Shown: piece after piece, positions 17,993-29,127 of the stretch | How the letters are laid out: every line of letters starts with the position of its first letter | Position numbering within the stretch: the first letter of the stretch is position 1 | NCBI GenBank assembly: GCA_037833965.1 | Contig: AP031355.1 | Coordinates: 28,731,501 to 28,795,500, forward strand | Source: Marchantia polymorpha subsp. ruderalis | Lineage: Eukaryota; Streptophyta; Marchantiopsida; Marchantiales; Marchantiaceae | DNA: 64,000 nucleotides | Direction of reading: 5' to 3' | Notes under the pieces: model-generated | Told to the model about the DNA's origin: nothing | What the model saw: only the letters and a program-made list of their open reading frames with translations | Databases searched by the model: none | Translations under genes and position numbers: made by a program

Positions 17993-18954
17993 GTTCCAGG
18001 CGTTTTGCCTGGGGTTCTTTCCCATCAGAAGTGCAGATCAGGAACCCATTTCCTTTGCGTGTTTGTGTCCTTGAGTTCTGTCACCACGCACGAGGAGTTA
18101 CAACTTAGCGTTCCGCATTTTGTAGCTGAAGGCCTTCGGCCGAATGTTCAGAGCTAGTCCATTGGTTAGAGACTTGAGTAGTTCGGATCTGCACCTGCGG
18201 GTGACTGCCGATGCTCAGAGCCAGTGACTAGTTAGATACTTGAACAGTTTCGCCCCTACACCTTCGAGTGTTCCTTTCTGTTTGTACTCCCTTGGGATTT
18301 TTCCCCTGAATGCCAAAGTGAAGTTTTGCTACTTCGTGTAAGCCTTGGTTGTAAATTCAGGTTACGCTGCAGCAGGTGCTTTGAGGGTAACCCCTGTAGT
18401 ATTTCTGGGAATGACAAGTGCCTGAGAATTCAAACTCTTCAATAGACTGTTGTTGTGTTACTGGAATGTTTCACAGTGAGTCCTTCAGTGCGGACCTGTG
18501 TTCTCTGCGCGTTTTGTGAGTTGAGAGTGTTGTTCACCGCGTATGAGTGACTTCGATCCGAAGTAGGCAGTCCAAACCGGGTTTCCTACGCTAGCAGCAA
18601 GCTAGTGGAAGCGTTGTAAAAGCCGGAGTTGGAAGTCACTACCCGCAGCTTCGCTGAGTGTACTCTTGAGAGACTTCCCCCCTGAAATCTTGAGTAGAGG
18701 TCCTAACGGATCTCTGGGTTGTGTTTCTGTAGTTTCAGGTGTGTGTGTGTGTGTGTGTACGCTGCACTGTGCGACCTCCGAGTGCGCTCCGAGTGGACAC
18801 TTGCAGTATTTCTGGGAGTGACAGTCGCCTGAGAATTCAAACTCATCAATAGTCTGTTAAACGTGACACTTTGTACCCTGTGTGTTCCTCTGTCCCTGTG
18901 GGTTCGACCTTTCTACCACTATATTGCAGTTTTAGCCTTTAGTGGGTTATTACA

Positions 18955-18959
18955 GCTAT
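18955..18959. repeat. Target-site duplication of element A, right copy (GCTAT)
   Basis: Matches 2979-2983 exactly. Confidence 0.95.
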
Positions 18960-18960
18960 C

Positions 18961-20336
18961 CTATCTGCTACTCGCAACACCTGCACGAAACCAACCTACG
19001 CTACAGCACTCTGCAGACCCGGTGCTGCGCCTCCTGCGCGCCGGACTGCCTCGCTCTCTATCTCTACCTTGCCAATCTTCCGACCGGCTGCGCAACCCCA
19101 GACGCCGGAGGGCTGCAGTCACTTCCGACTCCAAGTGCGCCATAGTGTCGCGCGCACCCGACAAGAAGGCTTCTAATTTCCTTGCTACTCGCCGCCGACT
19201 CCGACTGTCACCCTCCGTCAATGCCGCCGCCCGAAGCTCAAACTCCCTGAGTGTGATCTTCTCTTGAGCTGCCACCTCCCAATGGGCGTATCCTTTTAGA
19301 CAGTGAGTCACCCGCGTCGCCAACTCTTCTCGCGCCCGGCAGCTGCTTTCCACCTCTGCTAGCTGCACTTCCGCATCTGCGCGCTGCGCCCTCAAATCCG
19401 CGCACTCGGATTGCAAGTTGCGCAACAATTCCTCATCCTCCTTGCGTGTGCTTTGACTTTCTTCTAAGGCGCGCTTCTGGCGCGCAAGCTCTTCTGCTAA
19501 GATGCGGTTTTGTCTCCGCTCTTCCTGCAATTCCGACTCGATCTTTGCCCGCATTAGCTCGGCATCCGCCTGGTTTTTCGTCGCCGCATCCTCCCTCTGC
19601 TGTTGCAAGGTTTGGTATAGCTTCTGCGTGACCGCCAGGTGCTGTCGGAGGGTAGTGTTCCTATCCTGCAATGTTTGGCACCTAGAGGCCCAAGTGGCCA
19701 CCTTGCTCCTCGTCCTGCGCTTGACAGTCTCCACGTAAGACTGCGGTTTTCTAGTACCCGAGTACTTGGATGTCTTGCGATCCAGATATCGCAGAAGTGG
19801 AACTATCTGCTCGCACAACACCCATGTTGACGTTTTTTGCACAGAGTCCGCTTCCTGCTCTTCCGAACTCGTCTCATCCTCCGTTTCGAGGATTTCAGTC
19901 GCCACCGAATCCCTTGGCGACTCCCTGGAACTGTGGCGCGCAGCAGATTCCGCCGCGACTGCCGCTCCACTCCCTGCTAAAATATCCAAAGCAGTGGGGG
20001 ATCCCACTGCTTGAGCCCCTGTTCCGGCTCGATCTTCGGTTTCCGAAGGGGTCGACGCCGCAGTGACTTTGGTCACCTTTGCACCGCCCGCTTCTGCTGC
20101 CTGCCCTTCCGGCGCGATCTGCACGGAAGGTGTCTTCGCTGGAGGTGCGTCCGCCGAAGGCGTCCACACAATGGTCGCCGGCCCTGTCCGTCTCGCAGTC
20201 GGCGAATCTGGCCGACTCTCTGTTGACCGACTCGCAGTCGGCCGACTAGCAGTTGTCCGACTGGCAGTCGGATCCATCCTGCGCGTCTTCACTCCACTTG
20301 GCCTGCTTGCTGGCGGCGTTTTCCCAGAAGTGCCTT
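18961..20336 (-). pseudogene. C-terminal part of a U3 ORF in element H
   Basis: An open minus-strand frame of about 450 codons matching the second half of the A/C U3 ORF: linker (SRPSGVKTRR), acidic region, conserved block QIVPLLRYLDRK, a long coiled coil and the tail HCLKGYAHWEV / TLREFELRAA. It keeps the coiled-coil segment that A has lost. In a 27-codon window (about 19228-19308) against C I count 15 synonymous and 2 amino-acid-changing codon differences. The N-terminal half is absent; homology stops at ~20336 and unrelated LTR sequence follows. No obvious ATG matches the family start, so it is either a truncated gene or a shorter variant. Confidence 0.7.
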
Positions 20337-21360
20337 GTGAGCCTAAACTCCCCACCCTTCAGCGTTTGTATTCCAGGTGGGGGTTCGAGCTCCCATAATC
20401 TAACTTCTCTGATCTCAACCATGTGGTCAAAGTGTATTCAAGACAATGAGATCATAAACACTTGCTCTCTCACAGACAATTATCCAGAACTGAAAATAAT
20501 AACTTGCTGTCTGCTATCTCCACAAGAGCAGCAGACAAGCTCTTTGTTACATAAAGATCTAACCCAACTCTGGGTGACTTCTCAATACCACAGCCGCTGT
20601 GGTCTATCCTAGCTCCGAGTTCCACTCCCAATTCCTACTCGGATTTCAGTGTCGATTTCTCAGCTTCCACCTTCAGACCCCACCAGATTCCTCTCTTAGA
20701 TTCAACTCTCCCTTTTCAGTTTCAATTTCAGATCCCGACTGTCAGATTTCAGTCTCAAATTTCGCTTCACTCTCAGCTCCCATTCTCAGGTCTTCCACTC
20801 GGATTTCAGCTCCCACTCACAGATTACACTTCAATCTCAGATCCCAATCTCAGATTTTCCACTCACAGATTACACTTCAATCTCGGATCCCACTCACAGA
20901 TTACACTTCAATCTCAGATCCCACTCACAGATGTCGCACCTCAATCTCAGATCCCAATCTCATTTCACTCCACGATACAACTCATCACCCACGAGAGGTT
21001 GCTTTCTCCTCCTTCGAACTCTCCACACTCCCCTCCTAATCCTCACCACTTCCCTGCGAAAATCACTCACATCCACACTCTATCCTCCTACCGATCCAAC
21101 CAGCGTCTCCACACGATGGCACACCACACGATCTCTATCCCCAGGCCGAAAATTCCTCTCCAACGTTCAAGGGCCGAGTCACCCACAGCCCGCGATGATG
21201 GGCAACGGCCTGGCTCCCATGTGCAACTTCATGCCCCACGCTGCCACACCTGTACAGTCTTTATTTATGATCACGTCAACATCCGCCGTCCAAAATTGTC
21301 TTCCGCGCACTGCCGAAGGCATCCCCCCGCCGAAGACACTCTTCTCCACTTTTGCCTATC
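20337..21360 (-). other. Non-coding U3 segment of H with CT-rich repeats
   Basis: No gene seen. It includes a CT/AC-rich stretch (about 20590-21080). The part from ~21180 onward is alignable by eye with ~28860-29120 of solo LTR S, showing the shared LTR ancestry. Confidence 0.5.
20812..20962. repeat. Tandem array of ~30-40-bp CT-rich units
   Basis: About four units built on CTCACAGATTACACTTCAAT followed by CTCAGATCCC. Unit boundaries are imperfect. Likely slippage-born satellite within the LTR. Confidence 0.75.
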
Positions 21361-22490
21361 TATAACAGTCACCTCGACGCCCATAACTCACGGATCCCTG
21401 CTTCGTTTGCAACGTTCTTGGGCTCGTTGGAACAAGCGTGTTGTGCTCTTTCCAAAGAGCCCCTAACTAAGTCAAACCAATAAGAATTGAGAAAGTTATG
21501 ATGGTTTTTACTCTTCCGCCGAAGGCGTTCGCCTATCCGCAGGCCGCCTATCCACAGGCCGTCCGCCTATCCACAGGCCGTCCGCGTCCGTGCGCAGGTG
21601 TCCGCCTGTGCACAGGCCGTCCGCGTCCGTGCGCAGGTGTCCGCCTGTGCACAGGCCGAAGGCCCCTCTAACTGTTAACGCCGAAAGACTCTCTCCTAAC
21701 CATGACAGCCGCTTTCAACGCTCATAACTCAGTGATTACTAATCCGTTTCAAGAGATCTTGGTCTCGTTGGAACCAGCGCGTTGAGTTCTTTCCAACGAC
21801 ACCCAAATCAAGTCAAACCGCTAAGAATTGAAAAAGATATGCTGGTTTTACTGCTTCGCCGAAGGCCGGCAACCGCCAAAGGCGTGCATCCGCCCATCGG
21901 ACAAAAGTTAATCTCCCTTCCGCGTAGGCGGAATTCCCGCCGGAGGCGAACTCCTTTCGCCGAAGGTGAACGTCTACATATCTTTCGATAGTCATAACTC
22001 TCTGAGTCCTCATTCGTTCCAAGCGTTCTTGGGCTCGTTGGAACGAGCGTCGCGAGTTCTTCTCAACGAGACCCCAACCAACGCAAACCGTTAAGAATTG
22101 AAAACGTTATGTCGATTTTACCCTTCCGCCGAAGGCCTGCCTGTGCATAGGCCGCCTACTCGCAACCCGCCTGTGCACAGGCCGTCCGCCTGTGCACAGG
22201 CGTCCGCGTCCGTCCGCGTCCGCGTTGTTAGCCGCCTACTCGCAACCCGCCTTTGCACAGGCCGTCCGCCTGTCCTACCCGCAGGCCGCCTACGCGCATG
22301 TCGCCTTGGGCCGAAGGCCCCTCTATATCAGAAACTTCCGCCGCTCCTAACTCGGTGATGCCTCATCCGTTTCAAGAGTTCTTGGTCTCGTTGGAACAAG
22401 CGTCGCGAGTTCTTTCCAACAAGACCCTAATTGAGTCAAGGCGTCACACATTGAAAACGTTATGAAAGTTTCACTCCTTCGCCAAAGGCC
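21360..22490 (-). repeat. Four diverged tandem copies of the LTR sub-repeat
   Basis: The anchor CTCGTTGGAA occurs at about 21423, 21765, 22033 and 22387, each followed by a CTTTCCAA or similar block and AAGAATTGA or a variant, then a palindrome-rich stretch with GCCGAAGGC and CCTGTGCACAGG cores. Spacing is about 270-350 bp. S has five such units; A, B and C have one. Confidence 0.7.
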
Positions 22491-22676
22491 TTTCTCCGAA
22501 GGGACTTCACCGAAGGCACTTCGCCAAAGACCTTGCCCCGAAGGCCCCCTTCCGCACCTTGTGCCCCCTAACCATCACACCAACTCCTAATCTTGCAGAA
22601 ACTTTCAGAAAACCCCAAGCATAATTTTGCAAGAGCTTAAATCCAAACTTTTAACTCTCATAAGGGTAAAAAGACA

Positions 22677-22700
22677 TGTGAGCACAGTTTTGTGCTCACA
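22677..22700. repeat. Perfect 24-bp hairpin TGTGAGCACA-GTTT-TGTGCTCACA
   Basis: Ten-base arms and a four-base loop at the inferred outer edge of H's 3' LTR. The minus-strand arm would be the LTR terminus itself. Confidence 0.7.
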
Positions 22701-22758
22701 TCATTGGCGACCATCAGGGGAAGATCCCAGAATCTCTAGCTCTGCAGGCTAGACAGCT

Positions 22759-24747
22759 TCAAATCCGGTACTGCTTGCATCTACTTCCTGCAGTGCGTGT
22801 GGGGAAAACTTCTCCATTCAACGTTTCCAACTGCACTGAGTTGTTTGGAAATACCTCACGAATCAGATAAGGCCCTGACCATACTGCATCAAACTTTCCT
22901 GGGAACTCAAGCTTCCTACCATCCTGGAGCATCACCATCATACCTGGCCTCAGTGTCCTTTTCTTATGCTTCTTGTCAAAGGTGATTTTTCTCCTCCGTT
23001 GAATGGCCTCAATATGTTGAGCACTCATTCTTCTCCTCTCATCAAGCTCTTCTAATGTAGTTAGCCTATTCCTTAATGACTGACTGTTTGTAAGCCGTGA
23101 CTGCACTGCAACTCGGAGTGATTCCACCTCGAATTCGATGGGAAGAGTGGCCTCCAATCCATACACTAACGAAAACGGCGTTGCCTGGGTCGTCACCTTG
23201 AAAGTTGTCCGATAAGCCCACAATGCTGCTGTCAGCTTGGTGTCCCAATCCCTTTTTGAGTCAACCACCGTTTTGCGAAGAATGCTCACCAGAGTCCCAT
23301 TGACTCGCTCTGTCTGACCATTTGTCTGCGGATGATAAGGAGTCGTTTTTCTGTGATCTATTTCAAACCTATCTGTTAATTCTTGAAACAACTCATTCAA
23401 GAAGTGCCTGCCCCTATCACTAACCAGAATCTTGGGACATCCAAACCTTGAAATGGTGTTTTCGTACATGAATGTGGCAGCATGAGCAGCCGTATTCGTC
23501 TTCACCGCTTTTGCTTCTGCCCACTTTGTCAAGTATTCTGTCGCAACTATGATGTAAGCCATGCCTCTTGACGAATGAGGATGAATCTCACCGATATAAT
23601 CAATTCCCCATTTTTCAAAAGGTACAAGTGGCAATGAAACGTGTAGAGGCATCTCCATTCGAAGGTCATTCCTAGCATACCTCTGACAGGCATCACAGCG
23701 CTTCACATATTCATGACAGTCCCTAAACAACCTAGGCCAGAAGTATCCCGCTCTAAGTATTTTCTGACCTGTGAGTTGGCCAGAGAAATGTCCTCCACAA
23801 GCACTGTCGTGGCAAGCCTCTAAAATTGCAGGAACCTCCACTTCTGACACACACCTTCTCAGAACACCATCAGCTCCCCTTCTAAACAATCTGTGACCAA
23901 TCACTGCAAAATGTCTACTGTTGACTCTCACCTTCCTCCTTTCCTCCTTAGTCCAATCACCTGACAACTGCTGAGTTGTCAAAAACTCTACTATTCCAGC
24001 GTACCACTCTGGCTGAGCTATTACTACAAAAAGACTATCATCTATCAGTCTATCATCTAATGGACTAGTCCCTACATCCTCCGACAACCTAGATAGATGA
24101 TCGGCCTGCAAGTGCATGCGACCAGGTTTATACTCCACAGTGTAGTCAAATTCCTCCAGCAATAAAACCCACCTGGCCAATCTTCCACTAAGCTCCGCCT
24201 TGTTCACCAGATATTTGATTGCCATATGATCAACGAAAAAAACTACTGGATTACAGATCAGATAATGTCTAAACTTCTTGACTGAAAAAACCATGGCCAA
24301 GCATTCCCTCTCGGTTGTAGAATAGTTCCTCTCCACTGGATTCAACTGCCTACAGGCATAAGCGATTGGCAGGTCCTTCCCTTTCTCCCCTGTAGACTGA
24401 CACAACGCACTACCCACAGCTACACTACTCGCATCACAGAAAACGTGAAAAGGCATGCTCCAATCAAGAGGCCTCAACACCGGATAAGTACTCAACCTGG
24501 ACTTCAACTCTTCAAAAGCTTCTTGACAAGCATCTGTCCACTCAAACCTGTTCTCCTTCCACAACAATTGAGTAATAGGCACTACAATCCTGGCAAAATC
24601 AGGAATCAACTCTCTATACCACCCTACATGTCCCAATAACTTGGCTACACCCTTGGCATTCGTGGGAGTTGCCAATCCTTCAATGACTGCAATCTTATCA
24701 GGATCCGGTTCTCTTCCCTTCTCACTCACAACATAACCCAAAAGAAC
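22759..24747 (-). pseudogene. pol: Element H pol (RT end-RNase H-integrase), truncated by insertion of B
   Basis: An open minus-strand frame of 660 codons ending at 22759. It starts inside RT (LLGYVVSEKG, the strand after the catalytic site) because element B inserted at 24748. It then has the RT thumb (LLGHVGWYREL), RNase H (FCDASSVAVG, TTERECLAMVF, FVDHMAIKYL) and integrase with HHCC (CDACQ), GIDYIGEI, LVSDRGRHF and the Glu of NGQTERVNG, then VWSGPYLIREVF at the C-terminus. No internal stop. It is clearly diverged from the A/B/C pol, so H is another gypsy lineage with a related LTR. Its upstream half should lie beyond element B, outside the window. Confidence 0.9.
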
Positions 24748-25991
24748 TGTGGTACCCCACTTTTGGCAATTTTGAGGAAATTAAAACATTTTTGGAAAAC
24801 TGTACCCTGGCAGCATTGTAAATAGCCTTCGGTACATCAAAACGGAGTGAATCCGGAAGATCGCGGGGATTCTCGAGGGATCTTGTAGAATCTGGGATTT
24901 GGGGTGCAGCAGTGAGGACAGGCACCACCCTCCCTGCGAGCTCTGCAGTTAGGACCCCTACGACGCAAGGCGCAAAACCCGCCTTCGGAGGTTGCGTCCG
25001 CGGCTGTAGGGAAACCCTCCATAATTAGGTCAACCCTCGGGCGCCTTGACCAAGTTAGGGTCCCGTTGGAAAGAGCTCGACGCACTGATTCCAACGAGTC
25101 CAAGAACGCTTGGAACGGATGAGGACTTAGGGAGTTATCACTATTGGAAGAAACGGAGGCGGTCGCCTACGGCGGAAAGAGTTCGCCACCGGCGCGAATT
25201 CCGCCTACGCGGAATGGGGAATCAAGTTTTGTCCTATGCGCGGACGAAGGCGTTCGCCTGTGCACAGGCGAAGTAGGGTTAGGGGAGGCGCGAAGTCCGC
25301 CTACGCACAGGCGCTCGCCTGTGCACAGGCGCTTCGGCGTCGGCGGAAAATCCGCCTTGGGCCCTAGAAATGCGCCTTGTGAGGTAGAAAGTGTACGGCG
25401 CCTTCCGCGCCAGCGCAGCGCCGCATACGGCGGAAGAGCCGCCAGAGTAATCAAATCGGTACGGACCATGCGGACGGGACGGGTGGATGCGCTCTTGGAC
25501 GGACGGAGTTGCGGCGGCGGAAGCGCCGACGAAGAGACAAGGAACGGACAGACTGCACGGAGACGGCTGACCACGGTCAACGCCTTCCGCGCCAGCGCGA
25601 CGCCGCGCACGGAATTCGCCTGCGCACAGGCGACCGCCTGTGCACAGGAGGATGAAGTTCCGTGCCGGCGGAGCATCCGCCGAGGCTCCCGCCTGCGCAC
25701 AGGCAGGAGTTGAACTTTTGTCCGACATGCGGACACACACGTCAAGGCAGAGGGGGATTGGCCGAGGGGCGGTACGAACAAGTGTACCGCGCAAGGCGGA
25801 AAACTCGCCTTCGGCGCTACGCCCCCATGTCCGCGGGGTAATACGCTCGCGGAGTTCAAATCCGCCAATTCGAGCGTGAGAGTTTAATCGACGACGGCGG
25901 AGCGTGAAGCCGCGCGTGAGAGCGAAGACCGTTCCAGCGTATAGCCGGCGCGGCCATCAAGTGAGACGTTCTTCACGAGCAAGAGCCGACC

Positions 25992-27636
25992 ATGACCTTC
26001 GACCGGGCGGCGGAGAACGTCCCATTCTTGAATTCGCGATTCCAATCTCTTGTGCGCGCTGCGCGCATCCATCTGCTGGCTGCTAAACATTCTCGACGTC
26101 GTCGCACAGGAGATTTCTTGTTGATTGAGGGAGAAGTGAATGTGCGTGATTTGGAATTGAGGGCGATTAGAGTTTGCCGAGAGAGAAAGAAGCTCGGGCG
26201 GTGCGGGAGTAGAATGAGCGGGCGAGCGAACCCCAGGAACGCAATGTCGAGACCGAGCAGATTGCGGATGGTGCCACTTCGCCTACCACAGAACGGGCTG
26301 CGCGCTTTCGAGGAGCGCTTAATAGCAAGAAAGCTCGATTTCTTGCTATGGGGATGGAACTACATCTGTGCGAATATGGTGCGCGAGTGGCTAGAGCCAC
26401 AGGGACCACCCTCGCGCGGATTGCGTCCGCATGTTGATCGGTGGACAGTCCAAGATTGGGCGCAGGCGTTGGGAAGATGTGCTGGCATGCCAGGACATCT
26501 CCTTTTAGAGAGTGAGAGCATCAAGGTGACCAAGCAGGAAGAGGCACAATTTGTGGAGCTGTTCAAGACCGGGAGGTCTACCAAGAATGGGTACAGGACC
26601 CGTGATTACAAGGATCGATTTCGCCGGACTTTGTCCGCGGCGCTGATGCAATTACTGCAGCCGCACCGCGCCTGCTACATCACATTGTGGCAGGTCTCTT
26701 TTGTGGAGTGTGTCATCGAGGGAACTCCAATTCACTGGGCGAGCATCCTGCACAGGGTGATGCGACAGCACGCGTTTGAGGAGAAGGGGGGAACTCTAAA
26801 CCATCTTTCTCCTTTCCTCATCAATTTTTATCGACAGCGGAATTGTTTGACAGCGGCGGAGCTTGAACATTTTCCGCCATTGTCCATCGACCATCCCGGG
26901 AAGTATGTGCGGGAGAATGAGGTCGACACTGATGCAGAGGAGTCACCGACTTCTACCCCATCAAGGCGGAGGGACGAAGGGAGACACACTCCTGCAGCAC
27001 GAGTGCCGCGGAAGCGGCGATGGAGGGAAGAGTCTGAAGAGGAGCAGCATCAAGAACCCTCTGCTCCCATTCGACCGCGGCCGCTGTGCGAGTCATACAG
27101 CCGGCCGAAGCAGAAGGCACGCAGACTGGTGTTACCAGCCGACAGTGCGGACACGGCGACGATTGCGACGGAGAAAGGAAGTGCGTCGCCAGAGAAGCAT
27201 GAGGAAGCGCGGACGACCGCAGGAGCAACGGGCCACGCTGCAACCTCGACGGGAGAGAGGCCGCCTACGGGCCAAGGGCCTCCGGAGTTACCACGTGCGA
27301 TGCGGACAGATGTTCCGTTTGCGCACAGACGAGCCTCCGCGGACGGACGAGCCTCCGCGGACAGGCGATCACAAGTGGACGTGGATCTACGCTTACGCGT
27401 GGGAAGGAGCAGTCCGCCTATGCACAGGCGCTCACCTGTGCACAGGTCGCCTGTGCACAGGACACCTCCACACGTGCCGCCTGTGCACAGGCAAGAATCA
27501 CCCCCGTTCCAACGTAGGAAGGGGAAGGAGCCGGCGGAAGAACCGCCTACGAGACACCGGCCCTCGGGGCCAGACCCTCCGGCGCACCACGCGCCGCAAT
27601 TTGCGCCTTCGGCGCCAGGGCCTTCGAGCCGAGGAG
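25992..27636 (+). pseudogene. U3 ORF of element B, N-terminal part (interrupted)
   Basis: Encodes the basic N-terminus, conserved core and palindrome-rich linker as in A, then is cut at 27636 by solo LTR S, which gives a stop codon after a few bases. The second part resumes at 30750. AGGAG is duplicated at the break. Confidence 0.85.
27632..27636. repeat. Target-site duplication of S, left copy (AGGAG)
   Basis: AGGAG is repeated at 30745-30749. The uninterrupted sequence in A (around 5850) has it once. Confidence 0.9.
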
Positions 27637-28582
27637 TGTAATAACCCACTAAAGGCTAAAACTGCAATATAGTGGTAGAAAGGTCGAACCCACAGGGACA
27701 GAGGAACACACAGGGTACAAAGTGTCACGTTTTAACAGACTATTGAGGAGTTTGAATTCTCAGGCGACTTTCACTCCCAGAAATACTGCAAGTGTCCACT
27801 CGGAGCGCACTCGGAGGTCGCACAGTGCAGCGTAACACACACACACACACACACACCTGAAACTACAGAAACACAACCCAGAGATCCGTTAGGACCTCTA
27901 CTTCAAGATTTCAGGGGGAAAGTCTCTCACGAGCACACTCGGCAAAGCTGCGGGCAGTGACTTCCAACTCCGGCTTTTACAACGCTTCCACTAGCTTGCT
28001 GCTAGTGTAGGAAACCCGGTTTGGACTACCTACTTCGGATCGAAGTCACTCAGACGCGGTGAACAACACCCTCAACTCACAAAACGCGCAGAGAACACAG
28101 GTCCACACTGAAGGACTCACTGTGAAACATTCCAGTAACACAACAACAGTCTATTGAAGAGTTTGAATTCTCAGGCACTTGTCATTCCCAGAAATACTAC
28201 AGGGGTTACCCTCAAGGCACCTGCTGCAGCGTAACCTGAATTTACAACCAAGGCTTACACGAAGTAGCAAAACTTCACTTTGGCATTCAGGGGAAAAATC
28301 CCAAGGAGTACAATCAGAAAGAAACACTCGAAGGTGTAGGGGCGAAACTGTTCAAGTATCTAACTAGTCACTGGCTCTGAGCATCGGCAGTCACCCGCAG
28401 GTGCAGATCCGAACTACTCAAGTCTCTAACCAATGTACTAGCTCTGAACATTCGGCCGAAGCCCTTCAGCTACAAAATGCGGAACGCTAAGTTGTAACTC
28501 CTCGTGCGTGGTGACAGAACTCAAGGACACAAACACGCAAAGGAAATGGGTTCCTGATCTATACTTCTGATGGGAAAGAACC

Positions 28583-28611
28583 CCAGGCAAAACGCCTGGA
28601 ACTATTTTATA
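28583..28611 (-). promoter_or_regulatory. TATA box and hairpin of solo LTR S
   Basis: Minus-strand TATAAAATA at 28611-28603, followed by the CCAGGC/GCCTGG hairpin (28599-28583). The core promoter is conserved although the upstream U3 differs from A/B/C. Confidence 0.6.
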
Positions 28612-29127
28612 CCTTCTAAGTCCTACCTAACACTACACTGCAATGCCATGGTGCGAGCCGCAACAGATCCTACACCTGAGGAGTCGGCGGCTGCTGCCTT
28701 CCCCTCTAACTTACAACCTAAATCTAACCCTAACCCTAAATCTGAATCCTAAGCCTACTGTACAGAGCCGCCAGCGCCTTACCATCCAAGATCTGAGGCT
28801 GAAAATTTGCAGGCAGGCGTGGCCGGCCGAGATCAACGGCCCCACAAAATTTCAGATCCATCCGACCGTCCATCGCAAAGATATGGGCCCCGCAAGATCT
28901 CTGAACCTAGGCCAAAATTCCTTCTCCAAAATCCGAGGACTGTGGGTTCCACGCGTCCTACACGCAAGCCGCCTACTCGCAGGCCGCCACTGCCACACCT
29001 GAACATTCTACATTCATGACCACCCGATCCTCGCCGGAGGAAATCTCCTTCCGCGCACCGCCGAATGCGTCCAACCGCCAAAGACGCACTTCCACACCTT
29101 GTCAATCTCTAACAGTCACCCCGACGC

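Larger units (their letters stand above)
2984..18954 (+). mobile_element. Element A: complete 15.97-kb Ty3/gypsy-type retrotransposon with giant ORF-bearing LTRs
   Basis: Two 5086-bp LTRs flank PBS, gag-protease, UAG, RT-RNase H-integrase and PPT, bounded by GCTAT duplications. Domain order PR-RT-RH-INT is the Ty3/gypsy order. Both LTRs encode the same 950-codon U3 ORF. Reading the two LTRs side by side I noticed only two substitutions (near 7527 and 8012), so the insertion is very young and all frames are intact. It sits six bases beyond the U3 ORF stop of element H. Confidence 0.95.
13869..18954 (+). repeat. Element A 3' LTR (5086 bp)
   Basis: Same length and nearly same sequence as 2984-8069. 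Its U3 carries the copy of the U3 ORF that lies within the predicted genomic RNA. Confidence 0.93.
18960..22700 (-). repeat. Element H 3' LTR, U3 part (right piece)
   Basis: Continues the minus-strand LTR from 2983 across element A. In minus order it holds the terminal palindrome (22677-22700), tandem sub-repeats (21360-22490), a region related to the 5' half of solo LTR S, a CT-rich tandem array, and the C-terminal half of a U3 ORF. Total LTR length without A is about 4.7 kb. The start is inferred as TGTGAGCACA at 22700, about 60 bp after H's pol stop. No clean polypurine tract is visible there, so the exact boundary is uncertain. Confidence 0.65.

Noticed and set aside
20370..20400. tRNA B-box-like GGGTTCGAGCTCCC in H's LTR, possible SINE or tRNA
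   Set aside because: No matching A box, cloverleaf or poly(A) tail could be found around it.
21540..22310. Spaced short palindromes suggesting a CRISPR array
   Set aside because: Spacing is irregular, the spacers are themselves repeats, the context is a plant LTR, and there are no cas genes.
28715..28745. Telomere-like CCCTAA / CCCTAAA run in solo LTR S
   Set aside because: Only a few degenerate units within an LTR; too short to call an interstitial telomere.
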